The notes: generated from the sequence alone by a model not told the origin. Counted from the first letter of the stretch, positions 53,878-63,795 are shown. The stretch is DNA of 64,000 bases from Rhodobacteraceae bacterium D3-12 (GCA_025916135.1 CP104793.1:4253001-4317000); one strand, 5' to 3'. Numbers and translations are program-made.

Positions 53878-53917
53878 CCCTGACGCGTACAGCGACCCGT
53901 TCGCACCCGCGTCAGGG
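53878..53917. terminator. Hairpin between convergent genes
   Basis: Perfect 10-bp stem CCCTGACGCG/CGCGTCAGGG with a 20-nt loop. It lies 28 bp after the enoyl-CoA hydratase stop and overlaps the last codons of the convergent epimerase gene. No T-run. Confidence 0.4.
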
Positions 53918-54985
53918 CAGGGGCGGCAACCCCTCTCCGGGGTCGTCAATCAGCCGCCAACCACCCTGTTCAAGCGTTGGCGTGTCTTCGTCGATCCAGC
54001 GCCGCCGCTCCATCGCGACCGCCTCAAGCCGGTCAAACCCGGTGTGATCTTTCGTCGTCAGCAGCTCGGCCATGTCTTGGCGAAACGCGCGGGCATGCGC
54101 CAAAAAGGTCATTGATCCGGTCAACTGATAAAGCTGATATTGCTGACGGATCGTGCGCAACGGCAGGTAATCACTCCGCCGCTGCCCACGCAGCGCATAA
54201 ATGTTAACCTTCCCCTTGCGACGGAACAGCGGCACATAGGCCTCAACCGTGGCGGCCCCGGCCTGCGCCATCTCGGCATAGCCGTGCCCCGGCCAAAACC
54301 CGCTGGCGCGAAACAGTGCGAACACCGCAAAGATATGCCCGTTCAGCACGAGGTTGGGCTGCCCGCCCGGCTCGGGATATTCCTCAAACCACAGGAAACC
54401 GTTGCGGTCGCGATAGCTGATCCAAGGGTCCGGCGGGTTGCTGCCTTCGGCAAATATACGGGCATAGGCATCGGCCAACCGCCGCACATCTTCCTCAAGC
54501 CCGCGTCCCGGCAGCACCTGAACAGCCGCGACACAGCCGAGGATGACAAAGGCATTGGCGATGCCACTGACCCAGCCATAGGGCAGCTTCATGCCCGCGC
54601 TGGAAAAGGTGAAACGGTTCTCGATAAACCGCGCGCCGTCGACCTTGCGGATATAGTCGCGCATCCGCTTCACCAGCGCGATCAGCATCTCTTCGGCGTC
54701 TTCTGCGCCCGTCCCACGCGCGCGCGCATCCGCCACAAGCGCCGCAAGGGCGGTGGCATTCTGCCAGAACCGCACCGGCTGAAACGCCTGCGCGTGAGCA
54801 ACGCGATAGTCTTCATCCCACGGGAACGGAAGCGCATCATCCAGCGGCACCGAGACATCGGGCGTCCAGCCCGGCGGAAGCGCGGTTGGCGGATCAATGG
54901 CCAACTGGCTCTGCGCACAGAGCCGATAGGGCCGCCACCGCAGATCAGCTTCGCTCAGCACGGGGGTGTCAGCCGGCACAGTCAT
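53912..54985 (-). CDS. D-glucuronyl C5-epimerase C-terminal domain protein
   Basis: 357 aa from ATG 54985 (MTVPADTPVLSEADLRWRPY); an ATG eight codons earlier is also possible. The middle and end match the glucuronyl C5-epimerase catalytic domain, an alpha/alpha barrel: GWVSGIANAFVILGCV, WISYRDRNGFLWFEEYPEPG, LVLNGHIFAVFALFR and a basic tail RGQRRSDYLPLRTIRQQY. In animals the family turns glucuronate to iduronate in heparan sulfate; bacterial homologues are mostly uncharacterised and may act on uronic-acid capsule or lipid glycans. No signal peptide. It has no glycan-synthesis neighbours here. Confidence 0.72.
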   Translation of the reverse strand: MTVPADTPVLSEADLRWRPYRLCAQSQLAIDPPTALPPGWTPDVSVPLDDALPFPWDEDYRVAHAQAFQPVRFWQNATALAALVADARARGTGAEDAEEMLIALVKRMRDYIRKVDGARFIENRFTFSSAGMKLPYGWVSGIANAFVILGCVAAVQVLPGRGLEEDVRRLADAYARIFAEGSNPPDPWISYRDRNGFLWFEEYPEPGGQPNLVLNGHIFAVFALFRASGFWPGHGYAEMAQAGAATVEAYVPLFRRKGKVNIYALRGQRRSDYLPLRTIRQQYQLYQLTGSMTFLAHARAFRQDMAELLTTKDHTGFDRLEAVAMERRRWIDEDTPTLEQGGWRLIDDPGEGLPPLP

Positions 54986-55460
54986 GCGCCGGGGTTTGCC
55001 GCAAGGCACTTTGTGTGCTCCATCGCGCCAAGCAGCCTGCTTGTTGCCCGTCCGCGCGGTGTCACCGCAGTGAGCTTATGAAATTGGATCGGCATTTGCG
55101 CATCCCGTCTTGAACGTCCATCGGACCCTGCCTTGCCCCGGAAAAACGCGCACCGCCGCGCGCTTGTGTCGGCATTCAAGGCCCCCTCACTGGCTACAAC
55201 GGCGGTTCTCGACACGCAAGAATCGCAAATCACAACGCATCGGCAAACATCCCAAACCGGCGCCATAAGCCTCGCACAGCACCATTCTTGCGAAATTCTT
55301 GTCTTGAGAAGGGGTAAAAGGCAAAGCAAACGGGCGTTATATTCCAATTAAATGCTTTTCATGCACTCAAAAAGTTGTAACCTACCCCCACAAGCCAACC
55401 TCCGTGGTCGCGAACTGGCCCCGGATCACAGTGGCATAATTGTATAAACAGGGGATTCGC
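54986..55460. other. Divergent intergenic region, no gene seen
   Basis: 475 bp between the epimerase start and the peptide-binding-protein start. It holds CGCAAGAAT (55215) and its complement ATTCTTGCG (55283) 59 nt apart, and an AT-rich stretch before the DppA-like gene that probably contains its promoter. The plus-strand open frame at 55133 has no family features. Confidence 0.4.
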
Positions 55461-57020
55461 ATGACATTTCAACTTGGCGGCCGCGCGACATTGGCGGCGC
55501 TCGTCCTTTCGGCCGGACTGGCGATGCCGGCCTTGGCAGACACCACACTGACGGTGCGCATGAATGCCGATATTCGTGCCTTGGACGGGTTCAATCGCGA
55601 TGGCAACTCGGACACGGTCACGCACCACATTTTCGAAACACTCGTCGCCTTCACCAGCGATCTGGGCATCGGCCCCGCATTGGCCAAGGATTGGACCATC
55701 TCCGAAGACGGGACGGTTTACACCTTCAACATCCGCGACGGCGCCACCTTCCATGACGGGTCTGCCGTGACCTCACAGGATGTGCTGTGGAACTGGTCCT
55801 GGCGCACCGATCCGGCCAATGATTGGGTCTGCGCCTCTGAATTCGACGGCTCCAAAGGGCTCAAGGTTCTGTCGGTCAAGGCACCGGATGACGCCACCGT
55901 CGTCTTTACCCTCGACGCGCCCAACGCGCTGTTCCTGATGCAGCTGGCCAATATCCAGTGTAACGCATGGATCGCTTCGCCCAAAAACGTCGATCAGGAT
56001 GGCAAATGGATCGCCGGGAGCGCCATCGGTTCCGGGTCCTTCAAACTGGAAAACTGGCAAAAGGGCCAATATATTCAGCTCGCCGCCAACCCGGATTATA
56101 AACCCTCGGGCGCGCCGCTGTCTGGCCTCTCGGGCGACCGGACCGCTGGCGTTGATTCCCTGAAATTTCAGGTGATCCCGGACACAGCCGCCGCCGAAGC
56201 GGCGCTCTATGCCGGTGAAATTGATATTCTGCCCGGCTTCGAAGCCTCCCGCATAGAACAGGCCGAAAAACGCGGTATCAAGGTCGCCTCGACACCGGGG
56301 CTCAGCTGGACACCCGTGTTGATCCAGTCGCGTGATCCCTTGATGTCGAACATCACCTTCCGCCGCGCGCTGGCCCATGCCATTGATTGGGATCAGATCG
56401 TCGAGGTGCGCACAAATGGCATGGCCAGCCACAATTCCTCTGCCGTGGCCGAGGCCAGCATCTTCTTTGACAAGGATTTTCTGGAATGGCCGGAATATGA
56501 CCTGACCAAAGCCGCCGCGCTTCTGCAAGAGGCGGGCTACAAGGGCGAAGCGGTCAAGATCCAGACCAACACGCGTTATCAGGGCATGTATGACAACGCC
56601 GTTTTGCTGCAGGCCATGTTGATGGCCGCTGGCATCAACGCCGAGCTTGAAACGCTCGACTGGGCGGCACAGCTCGACAACTACCTCGCCGGGTCGTTCC
56701 AAATCCAAAGCTTCGGCTATTCCGCGCGGCTCGATCCGTCGCAAATGTATGGCCGCCTGATTGGCGACAAGGACAAATCCCCCAGCCGCCAATGGGAGAG
56801 CGAAGAGGCGCTGAAACTCTATGTTCAGTCGACCCAGACCGCAGATGTCGAAGAACGGCGCGCGATCTTCAAAAAGCTGCACAAGCTGATGGTGCAGGAT
56901 TTGCCGATCTTCGGGCTTTTCTATGAGCCTGTGATCGACGCGCTCGGGCCAAAGGTCGAAAACTATACCGTTTGGGCGGCGGACAAGACGCTCCTGTTCG
57001 GTGTCAGCAAAACCGAATAA
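55461..57020 (+). CDS. Peptide/oligopeptide ABC substrate-binding protein (DppA/OppA family 5)
   Basis: 519 aa from ATG 55461, preceded by AGGGGATT; a TTG-initiated longer frame lacks a signal. The signal peptide ends near AMPALA/DT. Family 5 landmarks: NADIRALDGFNRDGN, TVTHHIFETLVAF, GTVYTFNIRDGATFHDGSAV, FRRALAHAIDWDQIVE and KLHKLMVQDLPIFGLFYEP. It faces the ABC genes 57094-60442 tail to tail across a terminator, and is the only binding protein available to them. The ligand may be a peptide or acylated amide, given the C45 hydrolase in the same unit. Confidence 0.9.
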   Translation: MTFQLGGRATLAALVLSAGLAMPALADTTLTVRMNADIRALDGFNRDGNSDTVTHHIFETLVAFTSDLGIGPALAKDWTISEDGTVYTFNIRDGATFHDGSAVTSQDVLWNWSWRTDPANDWVCASEFDGSKGLKVLSVKAPDDATVVFTLDAPNALFLMQLANIQCNAWIASPKNVDQDGKWIAGSAIGSGSFKLENWQKGQYIQLAANPDYKPSGAPLSGLSGDRTAGVDSLKFQVIPDTAAAEAALYAGEIDILPGFEASRIEQAEKRGIKVASTPGLSWTPVLIQSRDPLMSNITFRRALAHAIDWDQIVEVRTNGMASHNSSAVAEASIFFDKDFLEWPEYDLTKAAALLQEAGYKGEAVKIQTNTRYQGMYDNAVLLQAMLMAAGINAELETLDWAAQLDNYLAGSFQIQSFGYSARLDPSQMYGRLIGDKDKSPSRQWESEEALKLYVQSTQTADVEERRAIFKKLHKLMVQDLPIFGLFYEPVIDALGPKVENYTVWAADKTLLFGVSKTE

Positions 57021-57039
57021 CCCCAGACAGCGCAAAACC

Positions 57040-57069
57040 AAAACGGGCGGGGATTTCCCCGCCCGTTTT
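57040..57069. terminator. Bidirectional intrinsic terminator
   Basis: Perfect 13-bp stem AAAACGGGCGGGG/CCCCGCCCGTTTT with a 4-nt loop; an A-run and T-run at the base serve both strands. It lies between the stops of the convergent DppA-like and DppDF-like genes. Confidence 0.9.
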
Positions 57070-57093
57070 CATTTCACGCCGCCAAAGGCGCCC

Positions 57094-58688
57094 TTAAACC
57101 GGGTCGAGCCGCATCGACGCCTCAAGCAACCGTTTCGTATATGGATGCTCCGGCGCGTCAAAAATCCGGTCCCGCGCGCCTAACTCGACGATCCGTCCGG
57201 CCTCCATCACCGCGACGCGGTCGGCCACCTGCTCCACCGCCGCCAGATCATGCGAGACAAAGAGACAAGCAAAACTGTAACTCTCCTGCAAGCGCCGGAT
57301 CAGCTCAAGAATCTGCTTTTGCACGGTCATGTCCAACGCTGATACCGGCTCATCCGCGACCACGAAACTGGGCCGCGCAATGATCGCCCGCGCAATCGCC
57401 ACCCGCTGACGCTGCCCACCAGAAAGCTGATGCGGAAAGCGCGTCAAAAGCTCGGATGGCAGGCCGACCTCGGCACAGCATTCACTGGCGCGCGCACGCT
57501 TTGCGCTCTCGTTCAGACCCGGCAAATGGCGCAACGCTTCGCTCAATATCGTGCTGACCCGCTGACGCGGATCAAGCGAGGAATAGGGATCTTGAAAGAT
57601 CATCTGCATGTCGCGCCGCACAAGACAATGCGATGCTGCCCCTGATCGCTGATGTCGCTGCCGCGGAACCGGATCGTGCCGGTTTCCGCCTTTTCCAACC
57701 CGATAAGCGTGCGCCCCAGCGTGGTCTTGCCCGACCCCGACGCTCCAACCAGCGCCAGCGTCTCTCCGGCCTGAATCGTTAGATCAACATCATGCACAAC
57801 GCGCCGAAATCGCTTCGGGCGGAGCGGGCCGGTCTTTTCGGGATAGCCGATCGACAGGCCCCGCGTCTCGACCAGCGGCTTTGTCGTGGCAACCGGCCGC
57901 GCCGGTCCGCGACTAGGGAGTGCTGCAACAAGCTTTTGCGTATAGCCATGCTGCGGTGTCCGCAGAACGCTCTGCGCCGGCCCGCTTTCCACCGCGCGGC
58001 CCTTTTCCATGACGACAATATCGTCAACATACCGCGCCACCATGCCCAGATCATGACTGATCATCAAAACCGAGGTGCCGCTATCCCGTGTCAGCTCTGC
58101 CATCAGGTCAAGCACATCACGGCTGACCAAAGTATCCAGCGCGGTGGTCGGCTCATCCGCAATCAACAGGCGCGGTTTCAGCAACATTACCGATGCAATC
58201 ATGATCCGCTGGCGCATCCCCCCGGAAAACTCATGCGGCCATGCCGAAAGACAGCGTTCAGGGTCGCCGATCTGCACGCGCTCCAGCATCTTCAGGGTCT
58301 CGGCCCGGATTTCCTTGGCTGACAGGCCGGTGTGCAAGCGCATCGCTTCGGCCAATTGCTGGCCGATCTTCATCGACGGGTTAAGCGAGACCATAGGCTC
58401 CTGAAAGATCATCCCGATCTTCGCCCCACGGATCGCCCGCATCTTGCGTGCAGAAACCTTGCTCAAATCCTCGCCATCAAAAATGATCCGGCTCTCGGCG
58501 CTGGGCAAAAGCCCCGGCGCCAGCAGCCCAAGGATCGACCGCGCGGCCAGCGTCTTGCCAGAGCCGCTCTCCCCGACCAGCGCCGTCATCTTCCCCGGCG
58601 CAATGGCAAAGCTAAGGTCATCCACAAGCGTCAGATCGCCCCGCTCAAGCCGGATGCTCAGATGCTCAACACTCAACCCGTCCCGCAT
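57094..58688 (-). CDS. Fused DppD-DppF type ABC ATPase (one frameshift)
   Basis: About 531 aa when repaired, two full ATPase halves. Half 1: GESGSGKTLAARS, IGMIFQEPMVSLNPSMKIGQ, FSGGMRQRIMIASVML, LLIADEPTTALD, ISHDLGMVA. Half 2: GASGSGKTTLGRT, MQMIFQDPYSSLDPRQRVST, LSGGQRQRVAIARAI, VVADEPVSALD, VSHDLAAVEQ. One C is lost near 57624-57625 (GTCTTG for GTCCTTG) between HRIV and LVRRDMQM, inside half 2. Tandem ATPases of this kind serve YejF/GsiA-type peptide importers with two permeases, which are next in the operon. The break is in a strongly conserved place and is probably a sequencing error. Confidence 0.83.
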
Positions 58689-58691
58689 CGC

Positions 58692-59504
58692 TCAGCCCCT
58701 CATCTTCGGATCAAGCCAGTCGCGCAGCGCATCGCCCAACAGGTTCACCCCCAAAAGCGCCAGCGAGATGCACACACCCGGCAAGATCACCAAATGCGGT
58801 GCTTGGCTCGCGTGCGGTCGCGCGGTGGACAACATATTGCCCCAACTCGGCGCCGGTGGCGGAACCCCAAGCCCAAGAAAGGACAGCGCGCTTTCCGACA
58901 GGATGATCCAGCCGAACATCGTGGTGCCAAGCACGATCACCGGCGCCATGCAATTGGGCAGCACATGGCGCATCATCGTAAAGACTTCGGAATTGCCTCC
59001 CACGCGCGACGCCTCGACAAACTCGCGCGAGCGGACCGACAAAACGGTGCCCCGAACCAGCCGCACAACCACAGGCATATACGCCAGCCCAAGCGCCACG
59101 ATAATCCCTGCGCGACTGGCGCCAAAAACGGTCATAAAGCCCAGCGCCAGCAACAGGCCGGGAAAGGCAAGAAAGGCGTCGTTGACGATCATCACAACCC
59201 GGTCGGTGAAACCTCGCAGGAACCCCGCCAAGGTGCCAAAAACCAGCCCCAGTACCAGCGCCACCAGCGTGGTCACCAGCGCAATACTGACCGAAGTGCG
59301 CGCGCCATAAATCAGCCGCGAGGCAATATCGCGCCCAAACTCATCCCCGCCCAGAATATGCGCGCCGCCGGGTCCGCTCATCCGCGCCGGAAGATCCAGC
59401 GTCAAAGGGTCCATCGGCGCAAGCCATGGCGCAAAAAGAGCGACAACAAGAAGCACGCACACAATGCTGCCGCCGATAATCAGGTTCATGGGAGGGCGTC
59501 TCAT
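58692..59504 (-). CDS. Peptide ABC transporter permease, DppC-like
   Basis: 270 aa. The start at 59504 overlaps the stop of the DppB-like gene (ATGA); longer frames upstream are shadows. Typical landmarks: HILGGDEFGRDIASRLIYGA, RTSVSIALVTTL, the EAA loop EASRVGGNSEVFTMMRHVLP, NCMAPVIVLGTTM, ILSESALSFLGLGVPPPAPS and WGNML. About six helices. It pairs with the DppB-like subunit. Confidence 0.92.
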   Translation of the reverse strand: MRRPPMNLIIGGSIVCVLLVVALFAPWLAPMDPLTLDLPARMSGPGGAHILGGDEFGRDIASRLIYGARTSVSIALVTTLVALVLGLVFGTLAGFLRGFTDRVVMIVNDAFLAFPGLLLALGFMTVFGASRAGIIVALGLAYMPVVVRLVRGTVLSVRSREFVEASRVGGNSEVFTMMRHVLPNCMAPVIVLGTTMFGWIILSESALSFLGLGVPPPAPSWGNMLSTARPHASQAPHLVILPGVCISLALLGVNLLGDALRDWLDPKMRG

Positions 59505-60442
59505 TCTGCCACCCTCGGGTCTAGCAAGGGGTAAACCAGATCGACCAACAGATTCACCATGACATAGATAAACGCGATGAACAAAAGACAGCCCTGCACC
59601 AACGGATAATCCCGCCCATAGATCGCGTCGATCATCAGACGGCCCAGCCCCGGAATGGTAAAAACAGTCTCTATTACGGCGATATTGGCCAACAAGCTTC
59701 CCAACACGAGGCCAATCAACGTCCATGTCGGGGCAAAGGCATTGCGGAACGCATGCCGCCACATGACCGCACCCTCCGACAGCCCCTTGGCGCGGGCATG
59801 GGTGATGTATTCCAACCGGCTGACTTCGATCATCGACGCCCGCGCCATCCGCACGATCGAGCCGATCTCGATCAGCACGATGGTCACCACCGGCAAGATC
59901 ATCGCCCGCGCCGCCGCCCAAACGTCCTGCCCGAACGGGACATAGCCAACGATGGGCAACCAACCCAGCTGCAATCCGAAGAACAAGAGCAACATAAGCC
60001 CCATCCAAAAGCTCGGAATCGACAGCAATAGGGTCGATGTTCCAATCACCAACAGGTCGCCGGGGCTGTTCTGATACCACGCGGCCAGCATCCCCAACGG
60101 CACGGCAATCGCCACCGCAATCACGATCGCCGCTATGACAATCGTGGCCGAAACCGAAAACCGCTCAAGGATCAGCGGCAACACCGGATCGCCCAGCACG
60201 ATTGACTCGCCGAAATCACCCTGAAGGATCTGCCCCGACCACGTCAGGAACTGCATCCATATCGGATCTTCCAACCCCATCGCCCGGCGCATCGCCTCCA
60301 CCTGCGCCGGTTCGGCCATATCGCCCAGCATCAAGGTCGCCGGGTCGCCCGGCACCATGCGCATCAGCACAAAGATCGTGATCGCCACGATGATCAGCGT
60401 CGGAACCGCGCTGATCAACCGCGACAGGATAAAGCGCATCAT
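59501..60442 (-). CDS. Peptide ABC transporter permease, DppB-like
   Basis: 313 aa. MRFILSRLISAVPTLIIVAI then FVLMRMVPGDPATLMLGDMA is the standard DppB/OppB N-terminus. The EAA loop is THARAKGLSEGAVMWRHAFR followed by NAFAPTWTLIG, and VIETVFTIPGLGRLMIDAIY is present near the end. It follows the C45 hydrolase gene by 9 bp, so hydrolase and importer share one message. Confidence 0.92.
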   Translation of the reverse strand: MMRFILSRLISAVPTLIIVAITIFVLMRMVPGDPATLMLGDMAEPAQVEAMRRAMGLEDPIWMQFLTWSGQILQGDFGESIVLGDPVLPLILERFSVSATIVIAAIVIAVAIAVPLGMLAAWYQNSPGDLLVIGTSTLLLSIPSFWMGLMLLLFFGLQLGWLPIVGYVPFGQDVWAAARAMILPVVTIVLIEIGSIVRMARASMIEVSRLEYITHARAKGLSEGAVMWRHAFRNAFAPTWTLIGLVLGSLLANIAVIETVFTIPGLGRLMIDAIYGRDYPLVQGCLLFIAFIYVMVNLLVDLVYPLLDPRVAE

Positions 60443-60451
60443 TGGCCGTCC

Positions 60452-61569
60452 TCAGTCTCGCAAGTCCATTTTCAGCGTATAGCGCGTGAAACTGTTGTTG
60501 ATCGCAGGCAGGGGGGCAATCTCCATGATGCCCTCGGCAGGCTCCATCAAAACCATCGCCACCGTGGCCGACAGATTGCCGCTGTCTTTCTCCAATGGCG
60601 GGCGGCAAACGCCATAAGGATCGGCAAACCGGTCCATCAGCGCATCGCGCAAATCACCTAACTCTAGGTCGCTGCGCCCCTCCAGATGCTGACGCACCCG
60701 CGCATCGCGATAGAGACTGTCAGGCACATCCGCCATCCCGGTTTCCTTCAACTTGGACAGCGCGGCATTGTGCAGCCAGTGGTTGGCATGAACGATCATC
60801 CCGTGGCTGTCCGGGTAAATCGCGAAGGCCTCGTCCGGCGCACATTCGAGGTTCACGGCAAAGCCACCGGCATAGCCCAGCATCATGTTGTTCGACCCGG
60901 ATTTCGCCGTCACGGCAACCACCTTTATCGCATGGGCAAAATGCGCCGCCTCCAGCGCACGCCGCCGGATAAGCGGCAGCGGAATGCCCAACGTGCGATA
61001 GTCTCGGTCGCATTCCAGATAATTCGCGGTGATCGAAATGCCCGCCGCGTTCATCCCGGATCGCGCCAGACCCCGGCCTCGGTAAAGGTCAAATAGTCGG
61101 GCCCATCCTCGCGCTCGACCTTGAGCACAACGGATGTTTCGGCGCAATCGGCCCGCCAGTCCCAGTTCTGCCCGTGGATCAAATTGCCCGACGCGGTCAC
61201 CCCCGGCAGCAAAACCGCGCCGGTACAGCCGTCGGGCTCCGGATCAATCGGTCCGGTCTTGCGTTCGCCCAGCTGCAACACCTCGGTGCGGGCGTTGATC
61301 AGCACGACTTCAGCCTCACTCAGACTGGCACCCTCGCCAATCCCCTCGATCTCTTCCATCAGATCGGGGGCCCACTCGCGCATCCGCGGCGCGAAACTGG
61401 CGGCCATCTCCAAAACCTCCTCCCGGCTCAACCCGCGCTTGCCGAGCGAGCCCAAGTAAAGCTCGACCGATCCGTGAATCCGGTCGCGGGCCTGTTCGCC
61501 GTAAAGCCGGCCACATTCGCGCGGCGTGCCGCGGACCTCGATCAAGGGAAAGGCGTTGTGTTGTTCCAT
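60452..61569 (-). CDS. C45-family acyltransferase/amidohydrolase (Ntn fold; one frameshift)
   Basis: About 372 aa when repaired. EVRGTPRECGRLYGEQARDR at the start and PDGCTGAVLLPG followed by GNLIHGQNWDW are the signature of the peptidase C45 group (isopenicillin N acyltransferase, beta-alanyl-dopamine hydrolase relatives); the Cys after DG becomes the N-terminal nucleophile upon self-cleavage. One base is missing at the run 61071-61074, after which the frame continues LARSGMNAAGISITANYLEC to MVLMEPAEGIMEIAPLPA. It hydrolyses or transfers acyl-amide bonds. First gene of the Dpp-type operon: imported acyl-amino or peptide-like amides are a likely substrate. Confidence 0.78.
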
Positions 61570-61709
61570 AAAGAAAGATCCTGAATCTGGCGCTTTTCGC
61601 CGCTATATCTGCACTTTGTAAGATTAAAAAGCAATAAACTGGAAAAGGCAAGCCCTATCGCTGGCAAAAGGGACGGGCTATAATATCGGGGCAGTTTAAT
61701 GAGGTAAGA

Positions 61710-62627
61710 ATGACCATTGCCATTGGGGACCAAGGCGAAAACGGCGATCACAGCCAAGACGTGGTGACCCCGCTTCAGCTCGAAGTGATGCGACGGGTTG
61801 TCGAATTGATTCGCGATGAAGGCTGGGGGCCGGGCACGCGCCTGTCTGTGCCCGATCTTGCCCGGCGCTTTGGCGTGTCCCGGTCGCCTGTCACCGTGGC
61901 GCTGGGCCTGTTGGGCGAGCAGGGCATCGTCGCGCCCATGCCAGCGCCGCAACGCGGGCTTCAGGTCGCGTTGGACCTGAGCGAGATGGACATCACCGAC
62001 ATCGCCCCCTCCAGCCCCCTCGACGCGCTCTATCAGCGGATCATGCGCGACCGCGCCACTGGCAAGCTGCCACAGGAGGTCTCCGAGGCCGAGCTGATGC
62101 CGCGATATGACATTTCCCGCGGCGTGGTGCGCAAACTCCTAATGCGCTTCGCCGCCGAAGGTCTGGCCCAGCGTCAGCCGGGTCATGGCTGGTGCTTCGC
62201 GGATCTGCTCGATACCGACGAAGGCGCGCGCGACAGCTATGAATTCCGCATCACGCTCGAATGCGCTGCCCTGCGCTCCCCCCGGTTTGCGATCAACAAA
62301 AATCAGCTAGAGGCGATAAGGCGGATGCACCGGCGCATCCTCGACGGCAATCACCCCCCCACGGGCGAAGAATGGTTCCGCGTCAACGCGGCTTTTCACG
62401 AAGGGCTCGCGGCGATGTCGGACAACCGCTTCTATCGCGAGGCGGTCCAACAGCAAAATGCGCTCAGGCGCATGCAAGAAGCGGCCTCCTTCGAGGCCCT
62501 GAGCGAAGCCCGCATCCGGCAATCCTGCGAGGAGCATTTGGCCGTGCTCGACGCAGTGGAAGCCGGAAACATGGACTGGGCCGAAGCCCTCCTGCGCCAA
62601 CACCTGAAACAGGCAGCGGACCTCTAG
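61710..62627 (+). CDS. GntR-family regulator (FCD-type C-terminus)
   Basis: 305 aa. A winged helix (EVMRRVVELIRDEGWGPGTR, LSVPDLARRFGVSRSPVTVA) is followed by a second HTH-like segment (ELMPRYDISRGVVRKLLMRF then AEGLAQRQPGHGW) and a helical FCD ligand domain (FRITLECAALRSPRFA, FRVNAAFHEGLAAMSDNRFY with metal-site His). The double DNA-binding part is unusual in length. It is divergent from the C45/Dpp operon across 140 bp containing a TATAAT (61679-61684) for its own promoter. Probably controls that operon. Confidence 0.85.
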   Translation: MTIAIGDQGENGDHSQDVVTPLQLEVMRRVVELIRDEGWGPGTRLSVPDLARRFGVSRSPVTVALGLLGEQGIVAPMPAPQRGLQVALDLSEMDITDIAPSSPLDALYQRIMRDRATGKLPQEVSEAELMPRYDISRGVVRKLLMRFAAEGLAQRQPGHGWCFADLLDTDEGARDSYEFRITLECAALRSPRFAINKNQLEAIRRMHRRILDGNHPPTGEEWFRVNAAFHEGLAAMSDNRFYREAVQQQNALRRMQEAASFEALSEARIRQSCEEHLAVLDAVEAGNMDWAEALLRQHLKQAADL

Positions 62628-62643
62628 AGCGCGCGCTCCGTGC

Positions 62644-63795
62644 CTAATGCGCCACCGCGGCGCGGGCGATCACCAACTCTTCGTTGGTTGGTATCACCAA
62701 AACCTGCACCCGCGACTCTGCGCTGCTGATCACCATCTCGCTCGCGGCATTTCGCTCCGGGTCAATCTCGACCCCGATCCAGCCCAGACCGTTGCAAATC
62801 TGTTGTCGCACGGGGGCTGCGTTCTCGCCGATACCGCCGGTAAACACCACCGCATCCAACCCATGAAGCGCCGCCGCCAAGCCGCCCAACTCTCGCCGGT
62901 TGCGGAAGCAAAAGTAATCAATCGCTTCACGCGCATGCGGGTCGTCCGACGCCAAAAGCGTGCGCATGTCGTGGCTGATCCCCGACAGCCCAAGCAGCCC
63001 GGATTGACGATAGAGCATATCGGCAATCTCATCCGCGTTCATCCCTTCCTGCTGCATCAGATACAGCACCGCGCCGGGATCAAGCTGACCGGGGCGCGTC
63101 CCCATAGGAAGCCCATCGAGCGCCGAAAACCCCATCGACGAGGCGATGGAGCGCCCCGCAGACAAGCCACACATCGACGCCCCGTTGCCCAGATGCGCCA
63201 CCACCACCTTGCCTGCGGCAAGCTTGGGCGCGACCTCTTCCAGCCGTCCGGCGATATAATCATAGCTTAGGCCGTGAAACCCATACCGACGCACGCCCTT
63301 GTCATAAAACCGGCGGGGCAGGGCAAAGGCATCGTTCACAAACGGATGCGAGCGGTGAAACGCAGTGTCAAAACAGGCGACCTGCAAAGCATCGGGAAAC
63401 GCGGCCAGCGCGGCCTTGATCCCGGCAAGGTTATGCGGCTGATGCAGCGGCGCAAACGGCACCAACGTCTCCAGCCCGGCAATCACCTCGGGCGTGATCG
63501 CGACCGGCTTGGCAAACTTCATCCCGCCATGCACCACACGGTGCCCCACGGCCGAAATCTCCGCCCCCGGAAACCGTTCCGCGATTTCGTCCAACACCGC
63601 AGCCAAAGCACCCTGATGGCTTCCCGCCTGCTCTGGCGGCAATGCCCGCGCCTCTTCTCCGCGCAGCTTAAAGGCCGCCTTCCCACCGATCCGCTCGACC
63701 TGTCCGGCGGCAATCGCCTGTGGCTCGGCCTCGCGGGTGAACAGCCCGAATTTCAACGATGATGACCCGGCATTCAGAACAAGAACACGGCTCAT
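62644..63795 (-). CDS. ackA: Acetate kinase
   Basis: 383 aa from ATG 63795, which overlaps the upstream acyltransferase stop (ATGA); a longer frame is not supported. MSRVLVLNAGSSSLKFGLF is the acetate/propionate kinase signature 1, VGHRVVHGGMKFAKPV and FDTAFHRSHPF follow, signature 2 is RRYGFHGLSYDYIAGRL, and VVAHLGNGASMCGL and VFTGGIGENAAPVR complete the ASKHA fold. It makes acetate and ATP from acetyl phosphate, or the reverse. It forms a classic pair with the phosphate acyltransferase gene at the window edge. Could also be a propionate or butyrate kinase variant. Confidence 0.93.
   Translation of the reverse strand: MSRVLVLNAGSSSLKFGLFTREAEPQAIAAGQVERIGGKAAFKLRGEEARALPPEQAGSHQGALAAVLDEIAERFPGAEISAVGHRVVHGGMKFAKPVAITPEVIAGLETLVPFAPLHQPHNLAGIKAALAAFPDALQVACFDTAFHRSHPFVNDAFALPRRFYDKGVRRYGFHGLSYDYIAGRLEEVAPKLAAGKVVVAHLGNGASMCGLSAGRSIASSMGFSALDGLPMGTRPGQLDPGAVLYLMQQEGMNADEIADMLYRQSGLLGLSGISHDMRTLLASDDPHAREAIDYFCFRNRRELGGLAAALHGLDAVVFTGGIGENAAPVRQQICNGLGWIGVEIDPERNAASEMVISSAESRVQVLVIPTNEELVIARAAVAH

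Noticed and set aside
58692-60080. A 462-aa reading frame extending the DppC-like gene upstream
   Set aside because: Its first 190 codons are the out-of-frame shadow of the DppB-like gene. The true DppC start at 59504 overlaps the DppB stop.
62633-62644. Palindrome GAGCGCGCGCTC as a terminator between the GntR gene and ackA
   Set aside because: The palindrome has no loop and no T-run, so a stable terminator hairpin is unlikely.
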